Assembly (NCBI GenBank): GCA_017561765.1
Contig: JAFZBM010000026.1
Location: forward strand, 1 to 40,187
Direction of reading: 5' to 3'
Source: Bacteroidales bacterium
GTDB lineage: Bacteria; Bacteroidota; Bacteroidia; Bacteroidales; UBA932
DNA: 40,187 nucleotides
This document shows, piece by piece, positions 8,390 to 17,132 of this stretch (positions within the stretch are counted from its first letter, which is position 1; each line of letters starts with the position of its first letter). Made by a program: the position numbers and the translations under genes. The notes beneath the pieces are model-generated. The model saw nothing but the letters and a program-made list of their open reading frames with translations, was not told the DNA's origin and did no database searches.

Positions 8390-10521
8390 TCCTTCAGCAT
8401 CAAGTTCCTGAAGTCGTCGATGTCTGTCTGCTTTACTCCAATGGAAAGCAGATAGCTTTCGATATGCTGTGCGAAGCTGCCCGATTCTCCCTGGTCCCAA
8501 AGGAACTGGCAGGCGGCCACGAAACTGCCGCTCTGGGTGCGTGTGTGCAGGTAATGGTCGGGGTCTTTTTCCGTCCACATGCTCCAGTCGGCCGGAGCGA
8601 AGTAGGTCAGCTCATAGTCTTTGGAAATATCGCCCTCCGACACTCCCAGCAGGCCCAGCATGACAATTGCAAGGGTTCCGGTGCGGTCGCGTCCTGCGGC
8701 ACAGTGGAAAAATACGGGCTTGTCTTTCCTGAGACAGTCGGTAACGAACTCGAAGCATTGCTTTATGCCCGGCTTGTAGTCGCGGAGCATACCCCTGTAT
8801 CCTCCCGGGAAGCCCGGAGCGCAGAAAGCTATGTCGCTGCCTATGGGCGATGCTGACGGCACGTCTTCCGCTTCCCTGAGGTCAAGTTCCGCCTTGATGC
8901 CGGCGGCACGGAATTCGGTTTTGCCATCGTCGTTGATATATTTTCCGTCAACCCTTCCACCCCGGTAGAGTTTGCGGAAGGCAACGGTCTTGCCGTCAAG
9001 CGTCTTCCACCCGCCCAGGTCGCGTATATTTCTTACCTTGGGTTTGAAATAGAGCTGGTGAACAGAGCCCGAAGTCTTGAACCGCCCCTGCTCTATGACA
9101 TTGCTGTCGTTGGTGCTGATGACCATATAGTCATAATACACACCAGGGACCAGGTTGACTATTTCCTGCTCCATGGTGCCGGCCGGCAGGGAGTAGTCGC
9201 GGCTCCAGCCGCTCTCCCATACCTTCAGTTTGACCGGACCTGAGGCGCTGGGCGTCCATTTCAGCAGTACCGAGGGAGGAATGTCCGCCTCGCCGGGGCC
9301 GCCGCCGGGATAGTCGGTTATTCTGGTATAGGAATAGTCGCGGTCGGGATATTTGACTTCTTCCACGAAAGCCTGCATGTACGGGTTCGTGACCTGATAG
9401 ACTGTGGTCTCTTCCTGGTTCCCGGAGTCGCTTAGCAGGCGCTCCGCTATCGCTTTAGAGAGAGTCCAGTCGGAATCGTCAGCCTCAATATTCCAGTACA
9501 TGGCTCCGAGCAGGCCTTTTTTCTTAACGTAGTCGGCCTTGAGGCCCACGGATGCCGCATCGTCATAGCTGAGTACCATGGTTCCCGCTGAATTGACGAG
9601 ATACGGCACTTGTGCGACGTCGTCCCAGCGCTTGGTGAATCCCGCGTATTTGATTTCGTTGAAATCTACGCAATCGGTGGAGAATTCCACGCCGTTGCCA
9701 TGGCCGTAGAAGGGAATTCCGAGCACTATCTTCTCGTATGGCACTCCCGCCTGATAGTGCAAATCCACCGACTCGTCGCAGCTGCGCTTCGTCATGCCGG
9801 ACTTGTACAGGCCGGCGTTGTGGTAAGGCGGCTTGCCCATATCGTAGGTCATTATGTTCACGTAGTCAAGGTACTGCGTGGCGACCTTGAAATTCACGTA
9901 CTGGGCGTTCGCGGACGATGCCATCGTGAGCAACTTCTTGGAACCTAGAGCGTTGCGCAGGTCGCTCATGAGCAGGTTGAAGTTCTTGGTATCGTTGGGA
10001 GAGGAAGAAATGCCCGCTGCCGAACTGGTCGGGTATTCCCAGTCGATGTCGATTCCGTCGAGGTCATATTCCTTGACCGCGGCCAGGCAGTTGTTGCTGA
10101 AATTCTTGCGATGAGTGGCATCGGCTGCCATTTCGCTGAAGTTGCCGGCTTCCCATCCGCCCACTGACAACAGTACCTTCAGGCCGGGATGGCTCTTCTT
10201 GAGACCGGCAATCTTGGCCAGGCGGTCCTTGTTCTTTATGTCAAGGGTTTCGAAATCTTTATTGATATGGGCGAAAGCATAATTGATGTGGGTGAGCAGC
10301 GACGGATCGGGCATAGTGCTGTCCCAATACGTGGCATATCCTACAATGATGTAGTCCTGCCGCGTTTCCCAGGGCTGGTCGGGCTCGGGATCGACTTCCG
10401 GGTCGACTACTTCGGTGCCGGGATCCGGGGGAGGAGGAGGTACTACGTTTTCGTTTTGAGGTTTCTCGCAACAAAACAGGAGATGAACAAGTAGAAATGA
10501 AATTATGCAGTTAACTTTCAT
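8386..10521 (-). CDS. Exported GH18 glycosidase fused to tyrosine phosphatase
   Basis: 711-residue exported protein. Start chosen at 10521 because it gives the signal peptide MKVNCIISFLLVHLLFCC; the cysteines at 17/18 could be lipidated but the lipobox is atypical (Phe or Cys at -1). A Pro/Asp-rich linker (28-50) precedes a GH18 domain (about 56-365) with LLSVGGWE (117-124) and the catalytic DGIDIDWE (155-162; acid Glu162), so chitinase or endo-N-acetylglucosaminidase activity is expected. Residues about 375-485 look like a beta-sandwich linker domain. The C-terminal part (about 488-711) is a PF13350-type tyrosine phosphatase: NIRDLGGW (498-505) and HCAAGRDRTG (606-615) with Cys607 and Arg613. 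Both active sites look intact. The two halves are in one uninterrupted frame. The pairing is unusual and the joint substrate is unknown. Confidence 0.88.
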   Translation of the reverse strand: MKVNCIISFLLVHLLFCCEKPQNENVVPPPPPDPGTEVVDPEVDPEPDQPWETRQDYIIVGYATYWDSTMPDPSLLTHINYAFAHINKDFETLDIKNKDRLAKIAGLKKSHPGLKVLLSVGGWEAGNFSEMAADATHRKNFSNNCLAAVKEYDLDGIDIDWEYPTSSAAGISSSPNDTKNFNLLMSDLRNALGSKKLLTMASSANAQYVNFKVATQYLDYVNIMTYDMGKPPYHNAGLYKSGMTKRSCDESVDLHYQAGVPYEKIVLGIPFYGHGNGVEFSTDCVDFNEIKYAGFTKRWDDVAQVPYLVNSAGTMVLSYDDAASVGLKADYVKKKGLLGAMYWNIEADDSDWTLSKAIAERLLSDSGNQEETTVYQVTNPYMQAFVEEVKYPDRDYSYTRITDYPGGGPGEADIPPSVLLKWTPSASGPVKLKVWESGWSRDYSLPAGTMEQEIVNLVPGVYYDYMVISTNDSNVIEQGRFKTSGSVHQLYFKPKVRNIRDLGGWKTLDGKTVAFRKLYRGGRVDGKYINDDGKTEFRAAGIKAELDLREAEDVPSASPIGSDIAFCAPGFPGGYRGMLRDYKPGIKQCFEFVTDCLRKDKPVFFHCAAGRDRTGTLAIVMLGLLGVSEGDISKDYELTYFAPADWSMWTEKDPDHYLHTRTQSGSFVAACQFLWDQGESGSFAQHIESYLLSIGVKQTDIDDFRNLMLKD

Positions 10522-10526
10522 ACTTG

Positions 10527-10537
10527 CAAATATAATC
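10527..10537 (-). promoter_or_regulatory. -7 box of the GH18-phosphatase gene
   Basis: On the minus strand 10534-10527 reads TATATTTG, a consensus -7 element. The last G lies only five bases before the ATG at 10521, so the transcript would be leaderless or nearly so. Confidence 0.55.
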
Positions 10538-10583
10538 GTTGAAAAGGAATAATGTTCCGCATAATGCGAACCTGAACGCACAA

Positions 10584-10615
10584 ATTGCGCTATTCGGATG
10601 AATTGTGTATATTTG
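10584..10615 (+). promoter_or_regulatory. Promoter of the aminotransferase gene
   Basis: ATTG at 10584-10587, 20 bases, then TATATTTG at 10608-10615: a full Bacteroidota-type promoter, 19 bases before the ATG at 10635. It is divergent from the GH18-phosphatase promoter. Confidence 0.7.
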
Positions 10616-10634
10616 CCTTTCAAATTTTAGTTAG

Positions 10635-11948
10635 ATGAGGGTATATTCTGAAGCGTTAATGGCTGAACTCTGCAGCCGCAATAATATCGTCAGTCCCGGT
10701 AAAGCGACCATAATGGACTGCGCCAAATTGTCATCCTGCCTTGAGAAGGAAACCGGCATTCCAGTGATACATATGGAATTAGGATCTCCCGGCCTTGCCC
10801 CGAACCGCATAGGCGTGGAAGCCGAGAAAGCCGCGCTTGACGCCGGAGTAGGTTCGAAATATCCTCCCACCGACGGTCTCCCCGTACTCAAGAACGCCGC
10901 TTCGCGCTTTATAAAAGCCTTCCTCGATCTTGATGTCGATGCCAGATACTGCATACCCACCACCGGCTCGATGCTCGGGGCGTTCGGGGCCCTGGCGGCT
11001 ACAAGCCAGTGCGTCCCCGGCCACCGCAAAGTGCTGGTACTGGAGCCTAGCTTCTCGGCCAACAAGCAGCAGATGGCCATACTGGACATTCCCTGGAAGG
11101 GCGTCGAGGTAGCTGATCTGCGAGGCCCATACTTTAAGGACCGATTGCTTGAGGCATTGTCGGACGACAATTACGCCGCCATCATTTATTCAAATCCCAA
11201 CAACCCGTCGTGGATGTGCCTTTCGGAAGATGAACTCAAGGACATTGCCGCTGTTGCGGATGCTTTGGGAATCATTGTTATAGAGGACCTTGCGTATTTC
11301 TGCATGGACTTGAGAAAAAGCGGTCTGGGCGTGCCGTACGTTGAACCGTATCCGCCCACGATAGCAAGATATACATGGCGCTACCTGCTGCTTTTGTCGG
11401 CCTCCAAGATATTCTCTTATGCGGGCCAGCGTATCGGCATCCTGTGCGTGTCTCCCCGGTTATACAACGAGCAGTATCCCGCTCTGGCGAAACGTTACGG
11501 CGGCAGCGGCCTTTTCGGCCTTGCCATTACAGGTGGTATCCTGGACATGATAACATCGGGATGTACGGCAAGCACGCAATGGGGTCTTGCGGCTATGCTG
11601 GACAAGAGTTGCGAAGGCAGTCTTGACTTCGTGAATGATATAAGCGAATACGGCAGGAGAGCAGCCAGGATGAAGGAAATCTTCCTTCGCCACGGCTTTA
11701 CTATCAGCTATGAAAGTGATCCGTCTGGCAGAATCGGCGACGGCTTTTTCTTTACCCTCAGTTATCATGGCATGGACAGCGCCACGCTCGTCGAGGAACT
11801 GCTGGCATACGGCGTCAGCACCGTCAGTCTTGATAAAATGGGCAGCGTGCGCCAGGGCGTCAGGGTATGCTCCAGCCGCATCAGCAACGACCAGTTCGAT
11901 CTTTTGGATGAAAGGATAGCCGCATTCGCGGCCGACCATGGGGCATAG
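10635..11948 (+). CDS. PLP-dependent class I/II aminotransferase
   Basis: 437 residues, fold-type I PLP enzyme. Seen are the N-terminal MELGSPGLAPNRIGVEAE and YPPTDGLPVLKNA segments, GSMLGAFGAL (cofactor phosphate region), SNPNNPSWMCLS (the NPNNP motif), VIEDLAYFCMD (Asp for the pyridine nitrogen) and LLSASKIFSYAGQRIGIL with Lys258 as the Schiff-base lysine. Most similar to the AAT_I group that includes aspartate and aromatic aminotransferases; the substrate cannot be told. It has its own promoter, and the downstream LOG-like gene has a possible separate -7 box, so it may be monocistronic. Cytoplasmic. Confidence 0.88.
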   Translation: MRVYSEALMAELCSRNNIVSPGKATIMDCAKLSSCLEKETGIPVIHMELGSPGLAPNRIGVEAEKAALDAGVGSKYPPTDGLPVLKNAASRFIKAFLDLDVDARYCIPTTGSMLGAFGALAATSQCVPGHRKVLVLEPSFSANKQQMAILDIPWKGVEVADLRGPYFKDRLLEALSDDNYAAIIYSNPNNPSWMCLSEDELKDIAAVADALGIIVIEDLAYFCMDLRKSGLGVPYVEPYPPTIARYTWRYLLLLSASKIFSYAGQRIGILCVSPRLYNEQYPALAKRYGGSGLFGLAITGGILDMITSGCTASTQWGLAAMLDKSCEGSLDFVNDISEYGRRAARMKEIFLRHGFTISYESDPSGRIGDGFFFTLSYHGMDSATLVEELLAYGVSTVSLDKMGSVRQGVRVCSSRISNDQFDLLDERIAAFAADHGA

Positions 11949-11962
11949 CTGCAAATTTTTGT

Positions 11963-11970
11963 TATATTTG
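11963..11970 (+). promoter_or_regulatory. Putative -7 box of the LOG-like gene
   Basis: TATATTTG, 23 bases before the ATG at 11994; no clear -33 element at the right distance. Confidence 0.5.
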
Positions 11971-11993
11971 CACAAAGCTAAAACAATAATCCA

Positions 11994-13112
11994 ATGTCAT
12001 CCCATTCGTACAGGGAGGTCGAAAATATCTCCACGCTGCCCGGTCCCGACGAGTCGGGTTTTGTATCGCATTACGTTTTCCAGTACATAGATTTCAATCT
12101 TGTACCCCAGTACGTGGCTGCCCGTCACCGTTTCTGCGACTGTTTTTTCTTCGGATGCGACATTCCCGCCGATATGGAAGGACAGATAGGTTGTACCTGC
12201 CTGGTGTTCCCGCGCCTTGGGCTTACTTACAGCACATTCCGCGGCAAGCTCTACACCAGCGCCGAACTCTACGAAGGTTACGATCCCGAGCATGAGGAGA
12301 GTTTCGCAACCTGCTTTGATACACGCGTTTACAACGACTTTATCGAGAAAGGCAAGCAGTGCAACGAGATTCGTGAAACCCTGGGGCGCACCCTGCACGA
12401 CAGGGCAATCGAGGATGCGATGGCTGATTTCCTGAGCCGCTACGGCGAGCGTCAGGTGGTGGCCATTATGGGTGGACATGCTATCAAACGCACCGACGCA
12501 GAATACCGGAAAGTGGTGTTTATCAGCAAGGCCCTGACTGAAAAAGGCAAACTGATGGCATCCGGGGGTGGACCCGGAGCGATGGAGGCTACGCATCTCG
12601 GAGCCTGGATGGCGGGCCGCCCGTCGGAAGAAGTGGACGAAGCGCTGTCGATTATGGCGGAGGCTCCGACCTTCCGCGACCCGGGCTGGCTGCGCACTGC
12701 TTTCGAAGTCAAGTCCCGTTTCCCCCAGTCGCGTTATCGCAGCCTGGGTATTCCCACCTGGTTTTACGGTCACGAACCTGCCACGCCTTTCGCCACCGAT
12801 ATTGCCAAGTATTTCCAGAACAGCATGCGCGAGGATATACTTCTCACCATAGCCAAGGGCGGTATTATTTATACTCCGGGCTCTGCCGGAACTTTGCAGG
12901 AAATATTCCAGGACGCGGCCCAGAACCACTACAAGACTGTAGGGCTGTCCAGTCCCATGGTGTTCCTGGGCAAGGATTTCTTCTCTCGGGAAGTTCCGGT
13001 GTATCCTCTGCTCGAGACCCTGATGGCCAACGGGCGCTACACCGACCTGCTGCTTACCATCACCGACAGCCAGGACGAGGCCGTCGAAGCAATAATGTCA
13101 TTCTCTGACTGA
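11994..13112 (+). CDS. LOG/PpnN-like nucleotide-binding Rossmann protein
   Basis: 372 residues. The C-terminal two thirds is a LOG (lysine-decarboxylase-like) Rossmann domain, a family of nucleoside 5'-monophosphate phosphoribohydrolases: AIMGGHAIKRTD near 157, LMASGGGPGAMEATHLGAW near 183, and IIYTPGSAGTLQEIFQDA near 291-308. The last is a variant of PGGxGTxxE with Ser for the second Gly but the Glu kept. An N-terminal region of about 130 residues is unlike short LOG proteins and recalls the larger PpnN group, which cleaves purine and pyrimidine monophosphates. Function is inferred at family level only. One base separates its stop from the next start, so the two are co-translated. Confidence 0.78.
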   Translation: MSSHSYREVENISTLPGPDESGFVSHYVFQYIDFNLVPQYVAARHRFCDCFFFGCDIPADMEGQIGCTCLVFPRLGLTYSTFRGKLYTSAELYEGYDPEHEESFATCFDTRVYNDFIEKGKQCNEIRETLGRTLHDRAIEDAMADFLSRYGERQVVAIMGGHAIKRTDAEYRKVVFISKALTEKGKLMASGGGPGAMEATHLGAWMAGRPSEEVDEALSIMAEAPTFRDPGWLRTAFEVKSRFPQSRYRSLGIPTWFYGHEPATPFATDIAKYFQNSMREDILLTIAKGGIIYTPGSAGTLQEIFQDAAQNHYKTVGLSSPMVFLGKDFFSREVPVYPLLETLMANGRYTDLLLTITDSQDEAVEAIMSFSD

Positions 13113-13113
13113 T

Positions 13114-14823
13114 ATGCGTAAAATTCTTTTTTCGGCAGTACTACTGCTTCTGGCCCACTTGGTTGCGGCCCAGGAAATACGTTCCGTAGATATTAATGTT
13201 TATATCAACGACGATGGCGATGCCTACGTGAAGCAGGTGTGGGACGTGACCGTGGTCAGCGGTACGGAATGGTATATTCCAATAGGTAATCTGAACGGCA
13301 GTTCCGTGCGGGGCTTGAAAGTCAGCGAGGACGGGCGGGAGTTTGAAGATGAAGGCCGCAGTTGGAATGTTAACCGGACGCTGGAGCAGAAGGCTTTCCG
13401 CAGCGGTATCGTTGAAAAGGGAAAGGACGCCGTGGAATTGTGCTGGGGCCAGGGATCGTACGGCCCTCACAAATGGACCGCCGGCTTTGTCGTGCTCGGG
13501 CTGGTCAATTCGCTGCAGGACTACGACGCCTTTAATTTCATGTTCGTGAACCCCGGTCTGGTAGCACCGCCGAAACATGCTTCGATAACCTTCCAGCGCT
13601 TGTCCGGCGAGCCTTTCCAAAGCGACTCCACAAGGTTCTGGTTCTTCGGATGCGAGGGTGAATCAGTGCTCAGGGACGACGGTACTATTTTCTTCGAGAC
13701 CGACAGGCCCATGCCGTCGAACGGCAAGCTCATAGTCATGATGCGTTTCGAAAAGGGAATGTTCAATGCGTCCAATGTGCGGGACATGAAGTTCGAGAAG
13801 ATGCAGAAGGAGGCATTCAAGGGAAGCAGCTACTCGACCAAGAAGAAAGGCGGATTCCTGAGCAACTTGAGCTGGGATACATTGATAGACCTGTTCTTCG
13901 AACTCCTGATTGTACTTGTCATTTTCGGAGCGTTGCTGCTGGCGCTGTTCTTGTGGATCAAAGACTTGATAATCAAGGCGCTGGGACGCCCGTGGTCGGC
14001 CAAGTTCTTCGGCTCGTCTTCTGTCAAGGGATGGGCGCGCGAGGCTCCCTTCGACGGAAGCATCCCGGTGGCGGCATATCTGCTCAAGGAAGGAACCAGG
14101 CTTACATTCAAGAACGGACATCCCGAGAGGGCCATCGGCGCGTACTTCCTCAGGTGGATAAAAGACGGCCTTGTCGTGCCGGTGAAGGCGGAAGATGGTC
14201 ATTATGACCTTCAGTTCCCGTCCGAAGAGCCCGATTTCGACGATCCTTGCGCCAAATCCCTGTTCAAGAAGGCCATGGATGCGTCCGGTGACAATATGAT
14301 ACTTGAAAAAGGCGAGTTCGACTCCTGGGCCGAGAAGCATTACAAGTCCATGGCCGGGTGGCCGGACTCGGTAGTCAAGCAGGGCAAGTCGTCTTATACT
14401 TCTTTCAGGGGAGACAAGGTGGCCGAGTCTGCAAAGCTGCTCCAGTTCAAGAACTTCCTGAACGAATTCACCATAGCGTCCGAGAGGGAAGTCCCCGAGG
14501 TCGCCCTGTGGGGTCAGTATCTTGAGTTTGCCCAGCTCTTCGGAATCGCCGACAAGGTCGCCCAGGGCTTCGCCAAGAGGTTCCCGAAGGAATTCGTCGA
14601 TTTCAGCCGGCAGTATGGCCTTGATTCCGCGTCCATGTGTACGGTGGTACATAACTGGAACGCCATGACTGCCCGAGCTTATAATAAGGCGTATTCAACC
14701 AAGTTGAGCAAGGAGGCAGCTGCGAGAAGCTCGTCCGGCTCTTCCGGCGGCTTCGGCGGCCACTCTTCTTTCGGTGGCGGCGGAGGCTTCTCCGGCGGCG
14801 GTTTCGGCGGCGGCAGCAGATAA
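13114..14823 (+). CDS. DUF2207-family membrane protein with Gly-rich tail
   Basis: 569 residues. Signal peptide (about 1-20, cleavage after VAAQ), then an extracytoplasmic beta-rich domain opening with SVDINVYINDDGDAYVKQVW, typical of DUF2207. One strong membrane segment or hairpin lies at about 255-285 (FFELLIVLVIFGALLLALFLW), followed by a cytoplasmic domain of about 260 residues. The tail is low complexity: after AARSSSGSSGG come Gly/Ser/Phe repeats ending GGGFGGGSR, also a family trait. The function of DUF2207 proteins is not established. Coupled to the LOG-like gene, and followed directly by a strong terminator. Confidence 0.82.
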   Translation: MRKILFSAVLLLLAHLVAAQEIRSVDINVYINDDGDAYVKQVWDVTVVSGTEWYIPIGNLNGSSVRGLKVSEDGREFEDEGRSWNVNRTLEQKAFRSGIVEKGKDAVELCWGQGSYGPHKWTAGFVVLGLVNSLQDYDAFNFMFVNPGLVAPPKHASITFQRLSGEPFQSDSTRFWFFGCEGESVLRDDGTIFFETDRPMPSNGKLIVMMRFEKGMFNASNVRDMKFEKMQKEAFKGSSYSTKKKGGFLSNLSWDTLIDLFFELLIVLVIFGALLLALFLWIKDLIIKALGRPWSAKFFGSSSVKGWAREAPFDGSIPVAAYLLKEGTRLTFKNGHPERAIGAYFLRWIKDGLVVPVKAEDGHYDLQFPSEEPDFDDPCAKSLFKKAMDASGDNMILEKGEFDSWAEKHYKSMAGWPDSVVKQGKSSYTSFRGDKVAESAKLLQFKNFLNEFTIASEREVPEVALWGQYLEFAQLFGIADKVAQGFAKRFPKEFVDFSRQYGLDSASMCTVVHNWNAMTARAYNKAYSTKLSKEAAARSSSGSSGGFGGHSSFGGGGGFSGGGFGGGSR

Positions 14824-14836
14824 TTTATAGAAAAAG

Positions 14837-14873
14837 CAATTCCTCCACAAAAAGCCATTTTGTGGAGGAATTG
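14837..14873. terminator. Bidirectional hairpin terminator
   Basis: Perfect 16-base-pair stem: CAATTCCTCCACAAAA (14837-14852), loop AGCCA, and its exact reverse complement (14858-14873). A-rich sequence on the left and T-rich on the right allow function in both directions. It sits between the convergent DUF2207 and outer-membrane barrel genes. Confidence 0.9.
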
Positions 14874-14895
14874 TTTGTTAGTGTCTATTGAGTGT

Positions 14896-16260
14896 CTAGA
14901 ACTGGTAGTTGATACCGATTCCAAGCCACAGGCCTGCATCAAGCGGTTTGTAGAAGCACTTGGCAAGTTCTACGGATACGATGAAATTCTGGTTCATCGC
15001 AATCTTCAGGCCGCCACCGGCGCTGTATACGATGTCGCCAACTTTCGTAGAATCGTATAATTGATCCAGAGTCATGTAAGTGGGTTCGGCGAGGGTGAGG
15101 GTCTTTGCTTTCTCGAATGCTTCGGCACGATAAGGCTTGGTAATGACACCTGCATCGAAGAACGGGTTGACAGCAATGTAGAAGAACTGGTTGAAGAGCT
15201 TGAAGTTCACAAGCTTGACGCGCAGTTCGGTATTGGCCCATGCAAACCCTTCGGTCAGGATTCTGTTCTCGCGAAGACCGCGGATGGTGTTGGATGAACC
15301 GAATCCTTCTGAAATCATGTTGCGCTGCACAAGCAGGGGATTGTTCTGGATCATATACAGGGGCGTTTCGCCGGCGATGGTCTGCTGCCAGGCAAGACGG
15401 TATGCGAAAACGGGATCTCCAGCAGGAATGTGGATAGGGATGTCGATATACTGGCGGAAGTAAACACAGGCCTTTAAGTACCTTTGGTTGATTACATTAC
15501 CATTCAGGTAGGCATCAACCCAGATGCCCCTGTTGGGCGCGGCTTCCATATCACGTGTATCGTACACAAAGCCTGCATTCAGTTCAAGGGCGGTTCCTCC
15601 GTTTTTCTCCTCTTCGGTAATGAGACCGAGTTTCTGGTAGTCCCTGAAGAGAGTGTTGTTCTTGTCATAGTAGAACTTTCCTTCCGCACCTTCCTTGGGA
15701 TAGCCGTTGTCACGCATGTCGCCCAAAGTCCAGTTCCAGAAATTCACGCCGGCTGCCCAGTTAAGGTTGTCGGTAATACGGCCCTGTACATTGGCGAGGA
15801 GACGCAGCATCTGGCGGCTCATTCCAAAGTAATTGATACCGGTTTCCTGATTGCTCCAGTAATTGTTATAAGGCTGAGGCAGATTGGCAAGTGATGCACC
15901 GCCATTGAAGCCCCAGAAGCTGTAGAGAGGGTCGTTCACATATGTGGCTGATGCGTTGAGACGCATTCCGGGGATGAGGTACTTGGAGTCGTATGCCAGA
16001 TAGAAACGGGAGCGCTGGCTGTGGGTGAAGTATGATGCTTCCCAGCTGATCTTATGGAGGGGATCCGGATATGTGCTGCCGTCGCCATAGTAATAAACAT
16101 CGCCGAAGGCACCTGCCTGGAAACCGTTATCGACTGAATAAGTAGCCGTAGGAAGTACGCCGAAGCTCCATCCGGTTTTCATTTCTTTTTCCTTGGTTTC
16201 CTGTGCGGAAAGGCTGAGAGCGGCAAAAAGAACTGCCGTTACAAGTAATAATTTCTTCAT
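14896..16260 (-). CDS. Omp85/BamA-like outer-membrane barrel protein
   Basis: 454 residues. Signal peptide MKKLLLVTAVLFAALSLSAQ. The mature part is an alternating aromatic beta-barrel with no POTRA domain visible. The segment SSNTIRGLRENRILTEGFAWANTELR resembles the RGY/ExR region of Omp85 (D15 surface antigen) barrels, and the protein ends in ...GIGINYQF with the terminal Phe used for BAM recognition. It may be a small Omp85-type transporter or a general barrel; substrate unknown. Single gene, convergent with DUF2207, with a possible -7 box at 16293-16300. Confidence 0.75.
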   Translation of the reverse strand: MKKLLLVTAVLFAALSLSAQETKEKEMKTGWSFGVLPTATYSVDNGFQAGAFGDVYYYGDGSTYPDPLHKISWEASYFTHSQRSRFYLAYDSKYLIPGMRLNASATYVNDPLYSFWGFNGGASLANLPQPYNNYWSNQETGINYFGMSRQMLRLLANVQGRITDNLNWAAGVNFWNWTLGDMRDNGYPKEGAEGKFYYDKNNTLFRDYQKLGLITEEEKNGGTALELNAGFVYDTRDMEAAPNRGIWVDAYLNGNVINQRYLKACVYFRQYIDIPIHIPAGDPVFAYRLAWQQTIAGETPLYMIQNNPLLVQRNMISEGFGSSNTIRGLRENRILTEGFAWANTELRVKLVNFKLFNQFFYIAVNPFFDAGVITKPYRAEAFEKAKTLTLAEPTYMTLDQLYDSTKVGDIVYSAGGGLKIAMNQNFIVSVELAKCFYKPLDAGLWLGIGINYQF

Positions 16261-16292
16261 ATTAATTGGTTAATAGTATCTATATCAGTTTG

Positions 16293-16300
16293 CAAATCTA
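16293..16300 (-). promoter_or_regulatory. Putative -7 box of the barrel gene
   Basis: Reads TAGATTTG on the minus strand (TAnnTTTG), 32 bases before the ATG at 16260. No convincing -33 partner. Confidence 0.45.
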
Positions 16301-16316
16301 CTAAAACTTTTTGATT

Positions 16317-17132
16317 TTAAAGCATTGAGGCAATGCTGTCGTAGTATTTCTTGGAAATCGGCAGGCCGTCGTCGCCAGTGCCAAGGTCGGCGAAGTTCTG
16401 CCCTCCGGCACCTTTCCGTATGGATTTTACATGCATGGGGTTCACAATGTAGCAGCGGTGCGCCCGTGCGAAGCCGGCCTTTTCGCATAACGGCTCAATA
16501 CTCTTCATCGAATTCCTGATCTGGACGCGCTTTTCAATCCCGTTCTCCAAATAGTGAATTATGATGTAGTTCTCGTTTGACTCAATGTAAAGTATTGAAG
16601 ACGTTTCCGTTATGAATTTAAGTTGATGCCTGTTGTCATAGAATTTCAATCTTGCATCGCTTTCGGGGACCGCCCTTCCGGCATTTTCCCTGGCGTAGAG
16701 AAACAGGGTCAGAATGATATAAGGGAATATTGCAACCGAGCCCAGGCAGATGACGGACCTCCCGAACCATCCGAACCACTCTCCTTCGCCACGGGCCATT
16801 AGTACCAGATACATGGAAACGAACGCCCCGCATACAACTATCTCGCCCAGACACCAGATACAATACTTATAGATATCCATGGCCAGATGCCGGCGCAGCA
16901 GCCACAGGAGCACCCGGCTGAGCGACATTAGGGCGAGCAGTATGGTGAATGTAATAATGCAGTTGAAACTGAACACATTCTCTATGGCCGACATCCCTTC
17001 GCCGGCGCGCATGAGTTCGCACAGCGCCTTGGGCTCGTATAGTAATACGCTTATGAGAAAGAATGCAGGAACGGCCAGCGCGAATACGTAGGAGGGGAAG
17101 AATCGTACCAGAGATTTAGGATAACGGCTCAT
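16317..17132 (-). CDS. Membrane-bound LytTR-family transcriptional regulator
   Basis: 271 residues from ATG 17132; an in-frame upstream ATG at 17183 lies before the promoter and is less likely. The first about 170 residues hold four hydrophobic segments (FFPSYVFALAVPAFFLISVLL; CIITFTILLALMSL; EIVVCGAFVSMYLVLM; VAIFPYIILTLFLY). The C-terminal about 100 residues are a LytTR DNA-binding domain: ILYIESNENYIIIHYLENG, RNSMKSIEP and FARAHRCYIVNPMHVKSI. No receiver domain is present, so it would sense a membrane signal directly or through a partner. It is transcribed away from the acyltransferase operon, and the shared intergenic region contains phased octamers that may be its binding sites. Confidence 0.88.
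   Translation of the reverse strand: MSRYPKSLVRFFPSYVFALAVPAFFLISVLLYEPKALCELMRAGEGMSAIENVFSFNCIITFTILLALMSLSRVLLWLLRRHLAMDIYKYCIWCLGEIVVCGAFVSMYLVLMARGEGEWFGWFGRSVICLGSVAIFPYIILTLFLYARENAGRAVPESDARLKFYDNRHQLKFITETSSILYIESNENYIIIHYLENGIEKRVQIRNSMKSIEPLCEKAGFARAHRCYIVNPMHVKSIRKGAGGQNFADLGTGDDGLPISKKYYDSIASML

Noticed and set aside
14860-15060. Plus-strand frame starting inside the bidirectional terminator
   Set aside because: It lies opposite the end of the outer-membrane barrel gene and begins in the hairpin stem.
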